Shown piece after piece: positions 15,087 to 30,000 of a DNA stretch of 64,000 nucleotides. Location of the stretch: contig NC_052672.1 in NCBI RefSeq assembly GCF_016802725.1, forward strand, positions 750,001-814,000, written 5' to 3'. Below the pieces are notes generated by a model that saw only the letters and a program-made list of their open reading frames with translations, made no database searches and was not told where the DNA came from. This stretch comes from Solenopsis invicta. Its lineage: Eukaryota; Arthropoda; Insecta; Hymenoptera; Formicidae. The translations under genes and the position numbers were made by a program. Numbering within the stretch: the first letter of the stretch is position 1; every line of letters begins with the position of its first letter.

Positions 15087-18000
15087 AGAACAGAAATAAA
15101 ATACAGATTTACGCGCATGGAGGTTTTCAAAAGTCTACCTTGTGAGAGGCGCGGGGTATCCCTGAAGCGAATGGCTCAACGCTATATCCTGACCTTTAAT
15201 AGCCAAAAGAACTTCGAATCCGAACTTCTTGCCTGTCGATCGTGGCGCGATTTTATTTGTACCTTCTGAAAGTGCATCGTGAAGAAAACACATAGAAAAG
15301 AAGGTATTTCAACGATCTTTGCCAATATACCTTGTCAATGGGACAGGAAAACCCTGAGTCGCGCAGTCCAAGGCCACCATACCCGTCTTTGGTGCATCTA
15401 CTAACTTGCCACCCTCGTAACGTTCACCGGCAATGCGAGGCGCAACATTGCCGGTTGGTTCTGTAAGCAGGGAGGGGGTCAAGGCGCAAGAATACGAACT
15501 AGCGTAGAAGAAAACATCTCATTTCTTCAATTGAATCTTCCCGTAGTTGTCTCACAATTTAAAATAAGTTATATTTTGAAATTGCCCGATATGCTATTCT
15601 AATTTGCATTCTGGTTTGTTAATCGACTTGTGAATGCCTGTACCTGAATGCAGGTGCTGGGAAACCCTGAACAGGACAAGGTAGGCCGACCGTCTGTCCG
15701 ATTAGGATGTCCTTCCTTAATCCGTTTACATCCTTGTCTCGTACATTCGGACGTACACTGCCTCGCGGCTCTGCAATAGCGCAAACAGTGGGAAAACAGG
15801 GAACGCGGACGCCACCATAATCATCGTCATCGTTGTCATCGTCGTCGTCGTCGTCGTCGTTATCAAGCGCGTTGTTGATTCATGGTACGCAAAACGCGAG
15901 TTTGTGGATGGTAAAATGTGAAGATAACGATTGATAACTGTTTTACATTCTTATAAACCACATCACAAGGTATTCTATCTTTTAAAAATTTCTTTAATCT
16001 GATTTTAATATTTGGTATAATTATCAATAAATTTAAAAGAACTTTTAATTATTTTATATAAATTTTGAACAAATTGTGATAACAATCGGTGACGATTTAT
16101 GCTGAGTTGTTCGATCTTGCTCACCTGAACAAAGGCGAAGGACTTGCTTGAGCTTCGCAAAGCAACGTCACTGCTTGACCCTCGTTTCTCATCATTTCGT
16201 CAAATTTAGATCTAGGCGGCAATCGAGGCGGACTACTTCCAACCGGTTCTAAAAACGAAAAGGTCGAAAGGTTCACCTACCGCGGAATCAATCGTTATCT
16301 TCATATATACTTCATATATATCCTTCAATCTACTGTTAGTACAAATACGGTAATTAGCATAAATGATCGGCAAGATGCACTTTTTATTTCAATGAAAGCG
16401 GTTGTCACTATTTTCTGAATTTTAAAAAATTTAACAAAAAATGTCTAAAGATTAAATATATCTAATGGCTCTTTCTTGGAAATCTCTTCTTGAAGAATAG
16501 CATATAAGTGAGTTTTTTTACAGTCGCAACGGACGTAAATTCCATTTATAAGCCCTGTATCTTTGTTTAATCTCCATCCCGAAAAAACTGTTATCATTTA
16601 GCCAACATTTACATTGCGCCTATGTCGGCGTACCTGAAGACAGGAAGTGGATGCGCTTGAGCCTGACACAGCATCACCATAGCAGATCGCGACGCGATCG
16701 AGAGGACAGTTATTTTAGCTGTCGGTGGCACCTTCGGTGCTGCGCCAGATACTGGCTCTAGATACATAAATAATATAGCGATGAAACGAATCGAGATTTT
16801 ACGTTGATTGGTACGTGTCACATAAGCGAGCAAAGCTGTCAAGGAGCACGGTGTCGAAAGCGTATTTTTACGCACGAATAAAATTGGCGAAACGGAGGGG
16901 AGCATCCGCTACAGATTACAATAAACAGCAATAATTGTAAATACCTATATGCTGGAAGAGGGTGTCCCTGCGCGGGGCACAACATTGTTACAGCCGCTCC
17001 GACGACGCTCGCAAGAACGTCGTATTTAGACGTAGAAGCGACTCTAGGTTTGGCACCGTTTACGGGTTCTACAGAACGATAACGTTACGGAACCTATGTA
17101 TCGAGTAGGCAAGAACAAGCTCTGTACGAAAATATTTAGGCTAATTAAATATGTCGTTGGACTGACCTAAATGCGGGAGCAGGGAATGCCTGTGCATCGC
17201 ACAACAAACTGATTTCAGCATCATTCGTCACTTCGAAGGAATTGGATTTTGCCGTTTTCGGAAATTTCGGGGCCACACGACCTGCTGGCTCTGACGCGCG
17301 TGAATTTTGTTATTTTTCGTAACATTTGCGTCAGGGCATAACGCACCACCGCCGTATTAAATTATAGTTCTTATTCACTATTATAATATATTGAAACTAG
17401 ATTGAGAAAGTTGAAGTTGCGTTTAAAATACATTTCAAAGATGCCGCTAAAATAAATTTAAACAATCACAAAGAAGAAGCTCCTTGAGATGAATCAAAGT
17501 AAAATTAATCAGTGCCAACGCGAATTACCGCAGTTAACAATGCGTCAATCAAACAAGCGGACAATTATACGAAAGAATTAATGAACGTAAAAATCACATC
17601 AAAACTACACAACATAAACGGAACATCGATTAAACTTTGTTTACAATTTTGAGTGGGATAATGTAGAAATTTTCGTCCAACTCAATAAACGTCTTATTTC
17701 TGAAATGATTTTTCTAAAAAATAAAAATAGAGATTAAACTCGAATTATACTGAACTGTTGAACCACATTTATACGGATATTTTGAACCTTTTTAAAATAT
17801 AAGTTCCTTGTTTGATAGTAGTGATGAGTTTAGAAATTGGAGGAGATAGTACTCGCGTTTTTCCGCTTCATGTCATTTATACTGATTTCGTTATCTCATC
17901 ATTATTTCTTTAATGTCTCTCTTCCTGAGTATGTAAATTTACAATACAATTAAAATCGGGAAAGAGCAGTGTATTGTCACAGCAAAATCTCAATGCTGAA

Positions 18001-21000
18001 ATAATGTCTCTTGTGTGAATTTACATACAATTTCTAATTCTTTCAAACCGTGTGCCGTTCCTTTCGATTTCAAACACTCTTAGACTGAATCAGAAAAGTA
18101 ATATCACAGAATAAAATTGACAAATCAATTTAATATTACCGATGTTAACTAGCAGTTTTATGACTTCACTCCAGAAAAAGTGAAAAATCTGTTGCAAAAA
18201 ACTGATAATATTTATAGCAACAAATGATATTCAGAAAACGTCTTAAAAGGCCGAGTATAAACAATAAACAGTAATTAAAAAGTGATTTGTATATAATACA
18301 ATTAAAATCGAGAAGTTTATAATTTTCCGTTATTAACTATTTAACAATTGGTTTCTCACTTTTTCATATGTCATTTATTATTAATTTTAAAATCGAAATG
18401 TCAATTCTCTCCGTCTGACTGTCACTTTTATCTTAACAATTCTTCCAACTTTTATTAAGACGTTTGTTTATTAAGACGGCCAAGGGAAAGAAGCACCGAA
18501 ACATTTCTATTACTGTTTTTTGGTCTACATAAAGAGCATCTGAATCAAAATCAAAACGTATGCGTATAAAGCTTTTTGTAACATTATTCTTATATTATTC
18601 AATCACGCATTGTTAACTGTAGCAGCTTACAATGGCATATATTGATTATTTTTACTTTAAAATATATTTATACATATATGTATTAGACTGACCTAAATGC
18701 GGGAGCAGGGAATGCCTGAGCATCGCACAATAAACTGATTTCGGCATCATTCGCCACTTCAAAGGAATTGATCTTTGCCATTTTCGGGAATTTTGGAGAC
18801 ACTCGACCTGCCGGCTCTAACGCGTAAATAAAGTTTATTATTTCTCTTAGAACATATATATTATATATCTGCGCTTGGACCGCGCCACCGCCGTACAATG
18901 TTTTCTTTATTGAATTTACTAAAATTAGATTGAGAACAAGAACTACATAATATAGAGATATAAACAAAACTAATTAAATATATTACTGACCTAAACGCGG
19001 GAGCAGGAAATGCTTGTGCATCGCACAACAAACTTATCAAAGCACCGTTCGCTACTTCGAATGAATCAATTTTTGCTGATTTCGGGAATTTTGGCGACAC
19101 ACGACCTGCTGGCTCTAATATAGAAACAAAATTTGTTATTTCTCTTAGAATGAAACGCGTGCGTCTGGATGAAACGCGCCACCGCCGCGCCGATCTTCTT
19201 CTTTTATTATGATTAAATAGTTTATTAAAATTGGGTTGAGAATGAAAACCGCTTTGTGCACGGCAAAAAATTTCTTATCCTAAGTAAGTATATTTTCTCA
19301 AATTATAACTTATTTGTTAATTTTTTTTGTTCCAAGATTTTATTGGAACAAAAAAAATTATTATTAAAAAATAATTATTTTGTTAAATTAATAAATTATA
19401 CGAAAGAAAATGTATTTATTTAAGACGAGAAATTTTTTTACCGTGTAAACAAAAATCTTTATTTGCGGGCAAAGTTAATTAAATATATTTGTAGACTGAC
19501 CTAAACCCGGGAGCTGGAAATGCCTGTGCATCACATAATAAACTTATGACGGCTCCGTTCGCCACCTCGAATGAATCACTTTTTGCTGATTTCGGAAATT
19601 TTGGAGACACACGACCTGCTGGTTCTAATGGAAACGAAATTTGTTATTTACCTTAAAATGAAAGATATCTGAATCAGGACGCGCCACCGCCGTATTATAT
19701 TTTTTATTAAATGATTTATTAAAATTAATTAACAATACTAATTCTTCCAAAAAAAGAGAAAGAAATTAAAAATACAAAGTGTTAGTAGAAGATAATAGAG
19801 CGTAAATGTTTAAAAATTACTTTTTAATTATCTCTTTTAATAAAAAACTTTTAAAAATTAAACAATTAAATAATGAAATAATAAATTTGTAACACGCGCG
19901 CGCGCTCGATTGTTCGATGCGTAGTACAAATGTGAGAAAAATAATCAGTTTTCGAGTAACAAAAGATGATATAATTATTTAAAAACAATGGAAATTTCAT
20001 TCTCCTTACATTATTACAATACAACTGTGCTTATTGTTAATCTTCATCAGCTACGCAATATAAATTACCTCTATAAAAAACCGTCTATTTTTTAACTATA
20101 AAGTCAACGAATATGTAAAAATTGCTTTTAATATGAGCCCAAATAAAGCAAAAGTAGCATTTATCTTTAAAACAGGAAATTACTGTCATGTTTGTCCGAG
20201 ATCCGTCCAGAATTAAAATATTGATAACAATTCATCGGTCGGTGGCGAGAATTCAGTTAAGTCCAAAAAAAAACTTGTTAAATAATGTTAAAATTACAAC
20301 AGTCAATTTATAGATAAACTAAATGATATACTAATTAGAACGGTCAAATATTTAAAAAAAAAGAAAAAAAATTGTCAAAACTTACAGATTTTTTTAAAAG
20401 TGATCTTCAATCGTTTTAATAAGATTTCAAGTCAGATATTAAAAGTTTTTTTTTATAGAACAAATGTGTCTTATCATTTTTCATGGTCTCTGTTTTAGAA
20501 ACGCTATCTCGAGGATGACTATGTAAGTTTACTTATTTGTAGATCAATAAATAGTATGTAGAGTTGAAGTATGTTTATAAAGCGCTAGTTTACACGAGTT
20601 TCTAATGAATTAACTCATTTAGATAAGCTCTGTCATGTAATTAAGTACCTGCATGGCAGTTTAAGCTATTATTTTTTATTCTTGTATGTGAATTACTTCT
20701 GGTATTAATTTTTTATGATAATTCTTTTTATGGTTTGATATTTTAACTTTCTCCTAATTGTGTAATTAAAATTTACGATGTAGTGATCACTGAATGTCCA
20801 TCTGATCTAATTTTATATTGTTTTTGTATTCTTTCACCCAGGTTTCCAATTGTCTTTCAATTTGACCTAAGAAGCATCGCAATCTCTACAACAAATTTTA
20901 TACACCACACAATTGTTTAATAAGTGTTTAATAATTGTTATCCTTTCTATAGTTTTATTAATCTTTTACGACACCGGTAATCCATGACCGTTTATAATTT

Positions 21001-24000
21001 ATCTACGATCAAATAAATAATAAAATCAATAAACAATAAAAAACAAAAAAAAAGATTTAAAAATTCACAAAACATAAATAAAATGTAGGTGAGAAATGTT
21101 CGTTATTGATCACAGCTCGAAAACATAAATTCATTCATCTCGTGTAATATTTCTACTTTGACAGCAACTGTTTTTATCAGTTTGAACTCCAAATTAAACG
21201 ATCTACGTTCAGCTCGTTAACAATGTTACCTGTGAGTCGGAGGTGGCGATGCTTGAGCGGCACAAGTTAGCGCAAGTGACGATATCGCATTTCTTACATA
21301 AGTGCTGCTCTTCGCGTCGTTCTGAAAGGCAGGTGCCTTCGATCCCACGGGCTCTGGAGCGAAGCGAGAAGAAGTACGCGTTTGAATATCTTACGATAAT
21401 CCTTCCATTCTCTCAATTACCTGAACGACGGTACGGGAAACCCCTGCGCAGGACAATGCAAGCTCGATGCGCTTCCCGCGGCGCGTATAAACGAGTTGAC
21501 ACGATCGTCACTCGAGAATTTCGGTCCCTTCGCTCCCATCGGCTCTAATAATACAAGAATCGCATGGATCGATTTGCGAATCGAAAAAACTATACAAAAA
21601 GATGCGTGGTTTTGAAGTAAAAACTTTTGGAAAATAAAACGATTGCCTCTCGATTGCCTTTCCATAAAACGTTCTGTCAGCACCATGTGCTCTCACTAAT
21701 GACGCGCAAATCAATAAAGGGCACAATCACGCTTTAAGTACCTGAACGCTGGTACCGGGTGACCCTGCGCTTGGCACTGTATAGCGAATCCGATCGTCGA
21801 TTTAGTTCGTAGCCAGCGTTTTGCATCACCCGTGACGGAAGGCGCCTTACTACCTATCGGTTCTTTACGCAAATAAACATTACAGGCTTTCGCCATACAA
21901 ACGTCTTATCGTTAGAAAAATTAAGAAATTATCGATTAAATAGATCGCATTGACGCGATTGAGGAAAAAATGGTTTCAATCGACTTATAATTCGCTCATA
22001 CGGGATTTACCTGAACGCTGGCACAGGGTAAGCTTGCCCTTGGCAGAGAATCACGATGTGCGTATCGGTGCGCCTTTCCATCAGACTGCCCTTCTCCCCC
22101 AAAATCGAGGGCGCTTTAGTGCCCACCGGTTCTATCGACGTACAAGACACTTTAATTGCTCGGAAAAAGGAATTACGCGAGAATTTTGTTACCTAAAACT
22201 GGGCACAGGGTGGCCCTGACCCGGGCACGTCAGTACTACGCTGGATCTCGCGATCGTTTCTTTCCACCCGCGTTTCATTTCGCCGATCAGTGCCGGTGCT
22301 TTACTTCCAATCGGCTCTGACAATTCAGAAAAGTGTTTCAACGAAAGTGTTTCAAAGCGATTGAAACCGGAGATGAAAAAAAAGGTTCATTCGTAAAAAA
22401 AAACTGTTTCTTAAAAAACTTTTCTTTTTCAAAAAAAGTTTTTCATTATTTTTTTTTTTGCAAGACTGTACGTTTATTTCTACGTTAAAAAAGTTTACCT
22501 AAAACTGGGCACAGGGTGACCCTGAGCTGGGCAGAACAATATAACCGTGTAGCCCTCCCTTCTTTCCTTCCATCCACCTTTCAAATCGCCTGTCAATGCC
22601 GGCGCTTTACTGCCGACCGGTTCTGGCGGACAAAAGCCGAGAAATCAGAAAAAGTAGCACGTAACACGTGTTCATTAACTGCGGTAACATTACCTAAAAG
22701 AGGGTACAGGATATCCCTGCGCCGGACACGGTAATACTGCGCTCGAACCCGCTCTCTTCTTCAGCCATCCCCCTCTTATCTCGTTCGTAAGAGCCGGGGC
22801 TTTAGTTCCGATCGGCTCTGCCGATTGCAAACGTTCGTGCGATCAACCACTTTACAGTTTAAAAAATTAATTGTACGCACATACCACTCAAGATTAAGTT
22901 TTCATTCGGATTAGAACAGCAAATCGATGCTGTGTTTATTATTAAGGACAATAAATCGAAGCAAATTTAAAAAAATCTGAGATTATAATAAAACAAAGAG
23001 TAATCGATTTACTTTAGATCGAAAGATATACGTCTTGCAGGACACATATCTAATTATGTCCTTCCTGCGCTATGTCATTACCTAAAGGAGGGTACAGGAT
23101 ATCCCTGCGCCGGGCACGATAATACGGCATTCGAGTTCGCTCTCTTCTTCAACCATCCAGCTCTTAATTCGCTGAGAGCCGGCGCTTTAGTTCCAATCGG
23201 TTCTGACGATTACAAACGTTCATGCATTCAATCAATTTACAAAGTTAATTGTACATGCTTATTCTTGTGTCAACTGATTGTATTCAAATAAAGAAGTAAG
23301 TTAAATAATTCGATTGATCTTTTATTAAAATTCAAAAAAGATTAATCGTGTTATCATTATAAACAATAAATTGAAACAAATCCAACGAATTGAAAAATAA
23401 TAAAATAATAAAAAGTAAACAATTTTTACTTTCGATTGACGTAGATGAATTTTACAGAGCTTAAAGCTTAACCAATATTAATACCAACTTTGTCATATCT
23501 AATTACGTTTTATGCCATTACCTAAAAGAGGGTACAGGATAACCTTGCGCTGGACAAAATAATACGACAGCGGATCGGACTGCAATCTCCATCAACACGC
23601 CCTTCACGATGCCAGTTACCGCTGGAGCTTTGCTTCCGACCGGCTCTAATCATTTATGCAACGATTGCTCAGGGCACCGATATTTTTACTCGATACGGAC
23701 ACTCGTTGTGTTTTTATGTAACCTTTATGTTGGAACAGGAGACCCCTTCGTTCACGAGAAACGGAGCGGAAAATCAAAGCAGAAAAACGGCGCGTAGAGA
23801 TAAAATGTGAAACGAGGAAACAATAATTTGTGCTTAATTCGCATAATTGTTCGTAATCTCCAATTCACTGTAAAATGCGATTTGTTTTTCCTTTTTTAAG
23901 ATATATGTACATATAGAAGGCAATATACCTAAAAGAAGGCACGGGATATCCCTGTGCTGGACACGGTAATACGACACTGGATGCTCTAGTCTTTTCCATC

Positions 24001-27000
24001 CACACACCTTTTACATCGCCCGTAAATGCAGGCGCCTTGCTGCCCACAGGTTCTAATGTGTAAAGATACATGCGGTAAACAATAAGAAAATCGTTTTTTT
24101 TTTCCTAAAGGGACAGGGGACCCTTCTGCAAAGTAATGCGTAATCAATAATGCTCAACTAATATCAATAACATAACTTACAATTGCGAAAGATTGATACG
24201 AACGCAAATATATTTCCGAACAACTCTATTTTATAGAAAAGAAAACCGCTAAAAATTTACCTAAATGAAGGTACCGGATAGCCCTGCGCAGGGCAAAACT
24301 GAACAATGCTAGAAGCAGCTTCGCTATTCATCCAACCTCCTTTTAAAGTACCCGTCAACGTCGGCGCTTTGCTTCCCACTGGCTCTGACAATTTATAGAT
24401 AGACACAATCATGCTATGAGACTCGCTTTTATTGCTCGCTCTATGACTTTATTAGTATTTGTATGCATGTACCTATACGTTGGAACTGGGAACCCCTGTG
24501 CGGGACAGAAAAGGGTCAGATCGTCTCCTCGAACGCGATGGTACCAAGCTAGCTTTGCATCGTTCGAGAACTTCGGCTTCTTTGTGGCAACCGGTTCTAA
24601 TTACATGATAGGCAAGATAGAGAAGTAAAACTCTCCTCGCATGTTGTAAGAATTACCTACTGCTCTATCTACGATTTAGGTACTTGCGTGTATGTACCTA
24701 TGCATTGGAACTGGGAACCCCTGCGCGGGACAAAATAGAGTAAGATCGTCTCCACGTGCGCGATCGTACCAGGCTTTCTTTGCGTCGCTCGAGAATTTCG
24801 GCTTCTTCGTGGCGACTGGCTCTGATTAAGGATGACGAGAAATAAAATGAGGCTTTTCGCATGCTGTAAGAATGTCGTGCTGTTCAGCTGTTTTGTTCAG
24901 CTGTGTACATGTACCTATACGCGGGAACTGGGAACCCCTGCGCGGGACACAGCAGAGTCAGATCGTCCCCTCGAACGCGTTCGTATCCAGAAAACTTCGC
25001 GTCGCTCGAAAATTTCGGCTTCTTCGTGGCGACCGGCTCTAATTGTACGATAGAAAATTGAAATAAGACTCTCCTCGCATGCTACAACAGTCACCTATTG
25101 CTCTATCTAAAGGCTTTAGAGTACTTGCGCAAATACCTATATGTGGGAACTGGGAACCCCTGCGCGGGACACAACAAGGTCAGATTGTCTCCTCGAACGC
25201 GATCGTACCATGCCAGCTTTGATTCGCTCGAGAACTTTGGCTTCTTCGTGGCGACTGGTTCTAATTACATTGAGGAGCATGAGGCTAGTCGTCGCATGAC
25301 TATATCATATTTCAACGCATTTCAAAAACGAAGAAATCCGAATAATCGCACCGGAAATCGTGAGAGTTCCATGGATTACTGATAATAATGAAGACGTTGT
25401 GTGTAAATTGCGAAAGCACATGTAACTTGAAATCGTCAGTAGTGCAATTATTCTGGTACCTGGTTATAGGAACAGGATGCCCCTGCGCGTTACATGGCAT
25501 GCTTACTTCCAATCCGCGGTTACGAACAAAGGAGAACGTTTTAACGTCTCCAATAAATGCGGGCGCTTTGCTCCCCATCGGCTCTAAATGAGAAAAATAA
25601 AGGACGTCACGAAAAATGTGAGCATTTCATATAACTGAACCCTCGGACAGCGTTCCCCTCGTCGACTTTTCGTAGCGATCGTTCCGTAAAAGATGCGAAA
25701 GAAAATTCGATCCAACTCCCTCCGCTTTAAATAATAAGTAATATGTAAACATAATATTGCGAATAACGTAAAAGTGCCAAAAATAAAATTGTTCAATATG
25801 CACACGTAAGTTGCATGTACATATTTTCGAAATGTTTCTAAAATAACTTGTAAACTTTAATATTCATAGAACGACTTTTCCACAGGCAAGTAAAAATTGT
25901 CTATAACATGGAGTGACTATCGTTTCGAGAGATCAATGTTACTTGAATCCTTATTAAATATCGTACCTAGACATGGGAGGAGGATGGCCTTGGGCATTGC
26001 ATGGAAGACTGAGTTCTGCGTTCGCTTTCCGCGCCAATAAAGATATCTTTGCTTCGCCGGCAAACGCGGGCGCCTTGCTGGCGACAGGCTCTAAAGAATA
26101 TCGACTTCCTATTATTACAAAATCCAATTTTCGCTCGCATATTTGAAGCGGGAACAGGGTTTTCCCCTTGCCAACAACAAACTATTATACTGCATATTAT
26201 TAAGTTTGCTTTTAAATAGATGAGCTCTTTTGTAAAATAGAATTTAGCAGCTTTCATTCTGCTACAAAAATAAAAATAGTATTATTGCTTTGATAACACT
26301 CCCGTGTATCCTTATTAATTAATAATGCTGTAATAATCTCGTACCTAGATAGTGGAGGAGGATGACCCTGAGCATTACAAGACAGACTAACGTCCATGTT
26401 CGCTTTTCTCACCAGCAGAGATAGTTTTACGTCACCCGCGAAGGCGGGTGCTTTGCTTCCGACAGGCTCTGAAGAATGTTACATATAATCTACTTAGAAA
26501 AAGCTATCTTTTACACCCCCTCGCCCCTATACATTGCGTGGGAACAGGGTTTCCCCAAAACAACAAAGCTCAACCTTGGTCAATCGATGTAAGTTGATTC
26601 CGCTTCTTTTGAATATCATCCACATCGATACGAAAAGTTCTATTTACAAAGTCGATCTTCGTCAATTACGAATCGAAAAACTGTTACCTAGTAGTCGGCA
26701 CAGGACTTCCCTGAGCAGCACAGAAAACGCTAATAGGTTGTCCTTCATGTCTTCCGATCGTACGACTTAAATCGTCCGACGTTAATCTAGGCGATCTGGC
26801 GCCTATCGGTTCTGAAATTGATGAAAATTGGATGCAAGCGTAAGCACCACTCGTAGGAGATTACCTTGCGATTGGGATGGGAAATCCCTGAGCATTGCAG
26901 GCAAGCACCACGTCCGTACCCATGCGTCTAGGGTAAGCTCTAGAAGTGTCATCGGTGGAGAAAATCGGTGACTTAAACCCGACCGGTTCTACGAGAGACA

Positions 27001-30000
27001 ACGTAACGGAAACGATCACTTTTACGCGACAACTCGCGACATTGCGAACAATAAGGGACCTAACAATTAGATCGTTATAAAACTGAAAGAAATCTCGTAC
27101 GATTAAAAATCATTATAAATCGAAAATTCCATACACGATTAAAATACCAATTACTTTGAGACTTTTAATTGCGAAGAATGTCGACAGAATAGAGATATTC
27201 ATGTCTCACCTTGAAATTGGAACAGGGTAACCTTGCACTGGGCACATTAGGTTCACTGCACCACGCGCTCTAGCTTCCATGAACTCAACTTTACGTACAC
27301 TCGGCAATTTGGGTTTCGCGCTTGATGTCGGTTCTAAGAGGTATGCGAGAACGAAAATAAGCATTGTTAGGGGCAGGAGGTTTGTACTGACCGTGTAATG
27401 GGAACAGGGAACCCTTGAGCGGGGCAAGTCATCGACACCGCGGTGGAACTCGGCGTCGGCCTCACCACTTTTATGTCGGCATTCGTAAACTTTGGCTTAG
27501 CGCTGGACACGGGTTCTATTATACGTACATTGAGAAGACGTTAGTCACGCGCGTCGATATTACACGATATATTCTGAACGCTAGGACGTAGGTATCTTGT
27601 GGGAGAATCAGAAACAAGGCTAGATCGAATATCACAAAATTGCATTTCAAATATAAGAAGAGCATAAAATGTTCGCTAAACATGTAAACGTTTTAATACT
27701 CAAAATAAGTAATTAATATTTATTAATAATTATATATATACATATATACATATATAATTATTAATCATGTAATTATACTCCCTATAAGGAAACAAATTTA
27801 ATAAGAAATAATTTTTTTATTGCTTTAGAAAAATTTAATAATGGTTATTTAATAAGTTTATTTAACAACAGTTAATTTTTAATGGCAAATTAGCCAATAA
27901 TCATTTATTTTGAGTATTAAAGGCATACTAACAACGGTGCTTTTAATAATTTAAATAAATATGTAATTAATCACTGACCAAATAATTTTAATACTGCCAA
28001 TATTAAAATTCTGTAAGTATTTCCTTCAAAATTTTTGAAATACAAAACGCAAAAAGAGTACTTTATATTTCAAATATTTATATTACATATAATTCTTTAT
28101 ACATGTATTTCAAATATTGATTAGCCTTGAATAAAAATAGTTCCGAAAAAAGTTATTAAATTTCTGTGCCGAGGGCAAGCAGGAATTAAGCGGGATCTAG
28201 TTGAATTTAATTTGAATAACAAAGACGATTAAGCCGGAAGGAAAAATCAATTGTTGCCCTTTAAAGTTCACTTTCTCTCTTGTTTACTCAATCACTTTCT
28301 GTACCGTAACCGCGCATTAACCAATATTCAGACAATCTTTGAATTCGATATACCTGTAATTCGGTACTGGAAATGCTTGAGCCGGACATGGTAAAGTTAG
28401 AGGTTGCTCACGTTGCACCGTGTATGTTGTGAAAGTGCGAGAATTTTCTGTCATTGGAAATTTTGGTTTTGTACTGGTAACCGGTTCTACAAAAGAAGAA
28501 CCAAATTCATGAATCTTTAGTAATCGTGTGATTATTACCAAGTCAAAAATTCAATATTTTTATCACTTCGTTTAAGATTCATAATTGCATTATCAAACAA
28601 TAAAATAGACAATTGCGAATTAATTCTTTGAAACATAAATCGACATTATTTTTACGATAAATCCTAAACGACATTTATTACAATACTATATCTCATCCTT
28701 TTTAATGCCTAAGAAACTCTATACCGGGACAAGGTATAAGTCATTAACAATCAAACGCGCCGTATCGACTAGCCAGAGCTCAGCAACCGTGAAACACTGG
28801 GGAGAATAATCACTTGCCATGACGTGTCCTCGATGACGTCACCCATCACCGGCACGATCAAAGACCGTCCCGAAAACAGAGGGCCAGGATAGTCCTGATG
28901 AATATGAAGCAATTTACCTGAATGCTGGCACGGGAAACCCTTGAACGGGGCACAAGAGAGTCGCGATGGAGCCCAATATCGCACTTGGATTCGTCGATTT
29001 CACGTCCAACGCTGTTAATTTCGGTTTCGAGCTCGACAACGGTTCTACATTCAACCAGAAATACAAACAAGCAAATACCGAATCATTCGACCGCATGAAA
29101 TCGATGATCCCCCGCGCGCGCTTTATGACCCGGGACTTACTTGAAGACTGGGACGGGATACGCCTGAGCAGGACACTGCAGTGTCAGACTTTGGGCTTCC
29201 ACGATCTCGAACGTACGGCTTTTATCGATAGTGGAGAACTTGGGCTTTGCGAAACCGACCGGTTCTATACAAATCAAAAACTTCTAATCAAATGCGAAGT
29301 CTCCATGCATTTGATTGATATAATGCATATATTATATTATTAAAGTAATTTAAATTAAATTCAAAAGAATTGACGACCTTTTCATCTCGGCAATATTATT
29401 ATATCATAATAAATTTATAATTAAATATAAATTATAACATATTTACTACTAATTAAGAACTCTCATTAAAGCTTTTCTTATAAATAAAAGGAAAACCGAG
29501 ATTAATCGTAAATCTCATTTTATGGTTTTTTTTTACGCGAGAGATCGATACTGGGACAGAGTATCCATCCTCGAAGAGAAAAGAAGCTCTCAGATATTGT
29601 CTGTCGGATTCTCCTCTCTCCACGACAATAGCGGGAAGATCGACCAATACATCAACCTACCTATATGTAGCGAGCGGAAAAGCTTGAGCCGGGCATAACA
29701 ACGTAAAGCCCATGCCTTTTGTAACGCGTAGCCCAACGTCGTTTACAGATGGAAACTGAGGCTTGGTGCTTGACGCGGGTTCTAAAAACAGAACGCTAGA
29801 CAGTCCGATATGCGCAAAGCTGGCGACGCCAGATTACTTTGACTATACTAGAATAGGGTTTGCCCTCTTCGCCAACAACGATGAACATTTTATGTTTATG
29901 TTAATAACGAGCAAATGGAAATTAACTCACTGTAGAAGTAATGACAGCATTTATAAATTTTGTAATTACAAGGAATGAGACAAATTACACGAAATTACAC

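Noticed and set aside
24416..25053. Plus-strand frames with repeated VGTGNPC motifs
   Set aside because: Antisense shadows of exons 6.22-6.25, whose tails repeat the same complement.
29453..29647. Minus-strand frame reading GYSVPVSISR as an extra exon 6
   Set aside because: No EP start, no cysteine and no donor in the right phase; treated as a selector or relic instead.
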